Source: Roseovarius sp. (GTDB lineage: Bacteria; Pseudomonadota; Alphaproteobacteria; Rhodobacterales; Rhodobacteraceae). Taken from it: 7,192 nucleotides of DNA. Shown here piece after piece: positions 6,432 to 7,192 of the stretch (its first letter is position 1; every line of letters starts with the position of its first letter). The notes below the pieces were generated by a model. That model was not told where the DNA came from, made no database searches, and worked only from the letters and a program-made list of their open reading frames with translations. The DNA lies in contig SLDH01000167.1 in NCBI GenBank assembly GCA_007125415.1, positions 1 through 7,192 of the forward strand, given 5' to 3'. The position numbers and the translations under genes were made by a program.

Positions 6432-7192
6432 TTGGCTGACGCCCGGCTGACATTTGCGTTGACGCAAGGCGATATCGCCTTGCCACCAGCGGGCAGGCTT
6501 GCGGTCATTGGCCCCCGGATCGGGGCGGATCTCGGCGCTTTGCCGATGGATCGGCTGGAGGTCATGACGGGGCTGCAACCGGATCATGATCATTTCGCCG
6601 GGCTTGGCCTTGAGACGCGCATTGCGCCCGCGGGGGGCTACAGCGCGAGCATCATCTTTCTGCCGCGCGTCAAGCCGCTGGCGAAGGCCTGGGTGGCGAT
6701 GGCTTCTGCGATCACGGATGATCTTGTGATCGTCAACGGGGCCAAGACCGATGGTGTCGAATCCCTTTTGCGCGAGATCCGTGCGCGGGTGCCCGTCAAC
6801 ACGGTTTTCTCCAAGGCCCACGGCAAGTGTTTCGCCTTCGCGCCCGCGACCTGCTTTGAAGATTGGGCGGCAGGAACGCAGGATATCGGTGAAGGATTTC
6901 TTACGCGGCCGGGTGTGTTTTCCGCAGATGGCGTGGATGAGGGCTCGGCCATGCTGGCCGCGCATCTGCCGGATCGCCCGGGCGCGGAACTGGCCGACCT
7001 CGGGGCGGGCTGGGGGTATCTGAGCCGGGCCGCGCTGAAGCTGGAAGGCGTGGAAAAACTGCATGTCGTGGAGGCCGATCACACGGCGCTTGACTGTGCC
7101 CGACACAACCTGCCTGACCCCCGCGTCGTATTTCACTGGGCCGATGCCACGCGCTGGACCCCCCCCGCGAAGCTCGACGCCGTGGGGATGAA
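6432..7192 (+). CDS. RsmC-like class I SAM-dependent methyltransferase, 3' end missing
   Basis: The frame encodes 253 full codons and runs off the right edge. It resembles the RsmC family, whose E. coli member makes m2G1207 on 16S rRNA. An N-terminal degenerate domain (about 1-150, with the segment GAKTDGVESLLREIRARV at 103-120 and SKAHGKCF at 127-134) is followed by RPGVFSADGVDEGSAML (159-175), the family's linker signature, then SAM motif I ADLGAGWG (188-195) and acidic motif II VVEAD (212-216). The window ends at GM plus the codon start 'aa', just where the catalytic NPPF motif would be expected, so the catalytic motif itself is unseen. TTG at 6432, 1 nt after the clpS stop, is the likely start: the first in-frame ATG (6546) would cut 38 residues of apparently good domain. 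Co-transcription with clpS is expected. The exact rRNA target is an inference, so no gene symbol is given. Confidence 0.88.
   Translation, partial: MADARLTFALTQGDIALPPAGRLAVIGPRIGADLGALPMDRLEVMTGLQPDHDHFAGLGLETRIAPAGGYSASIIFLPRVKPLAKAWVAMASAITDDLVIVNGAKTDGVESLLREIRARVPVNTVFSKAHGKCFAFAPATCFEDWAAGTQDIGEGFLTRPGVFSADGVDEGSAMLAAHLPDRPGAELADLGAGWGYLSRAALKLEGVEKLHVVEADHTALDCARHNLPDPRVVFHWADATRWTPPAKLDAVGM
6454..6483. repeat. Two overlapping inverted repeats early in the methyltransferase gene
   Basis: TTGCGT and ACGCAA (6454-6459 and 6462-6467) form one dyad with a 2-nt centre. It overlaps a perfect 20-bp palindrome at 6464-6483 with half-site GCAAGGCGAT. The two share GCAA, so only one could fold at a time in RNA. 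They lie within codons 8-18 of the methyltransferase gene, about 25-50 nt after the clpS stop. They could be an operator, a translation-attenuating structure or coincidence of codon choice; the sequence alone does not decide. Confidence 0.5.

Noticed and set aside
6459..6464. TTGACG as a -35 box for the methyltransferase gene
   Set aside because: No -10-like sequence occurs 16-18 nt downstream, and the site is inside the coding region; readthrough from clpS is simpler.
6336..7136. A 266-residue open frame on the minus strand
   Set aside because: It is antisense to the end of clpS and to the RsmC-like gene, whose sense-strand product carries clear methyltransferase motifs.

Overview
The window looks like ordinary chromosomal DNA from an alphaproteobacterium, most likely Rhodobacterales (the Roseobacter/Rhodobacter group). 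The grounds are high GC with GC-rich third codon positions, a porphobilinogen synthase whose metal loop has Asp instead of Cys, a small four-helix membrane protein that I recall sitting next to mfd in roseobacters, and an alphaproteobacterial-type ClpS. This placement rests on recognised protein families and remembered gene order, not on a search.

Layout from left to right. Positions 1-120 hold no gene I can assign, but contain a perfect 26-bp palindrome and a second hairpin just beyond the stop of the first gene. Two minus-strand genes follow: a SYLF/YSC84-domain lipoprotein with a twin-arginine-type signal (121-681) and hemB (846-1841). A 164-nt gap between them holds a good sigma70-like promoter for the lipoprotein gene, so it is probably transcribed independently of hemB. 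A 144-nt divergent spacer (1842-1985) separates hemB from the plus-strand genes. These are a small membrane protein starting at TTG (1986-2513), mfd (2520-5987), clpS (6092-6430) and an RsmC-like rRNA methyltransferase that runs off the right edge (6432-7192).

The membrane gene and mfd are tightly coupled: the stop codon of the first lies inside the Shine-Dalgarno sequence of the second. clpS has its own AT-rich promoter candidate in the 104-nt gap after mfd and is 1 nt from the methyltransferase gene, so those two probably form an operon. The known roles are heme/bacteriochlorophyll precursor synthesis (HemB), rescue of stalled RNA polymerase and transcription-coupled repair (Mfd), N-degron delivery to the ClpA-ClpP protease (ClpS), and probably 16S rRNA modification (the methyltransferase).

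I saw no mobile element, CRISPR array, tRNA/rRNA gene, toxin-antitoxin pair or defence cassette, and nothing that amounts to a new system. The items most worth a second look are the uncharacterised membrane protein coupled to mfd, the combined Tat-plus-lipobox signal on the SYLF protein, and two conspicuous perfect palindromes (57-82 and 6464-6483).
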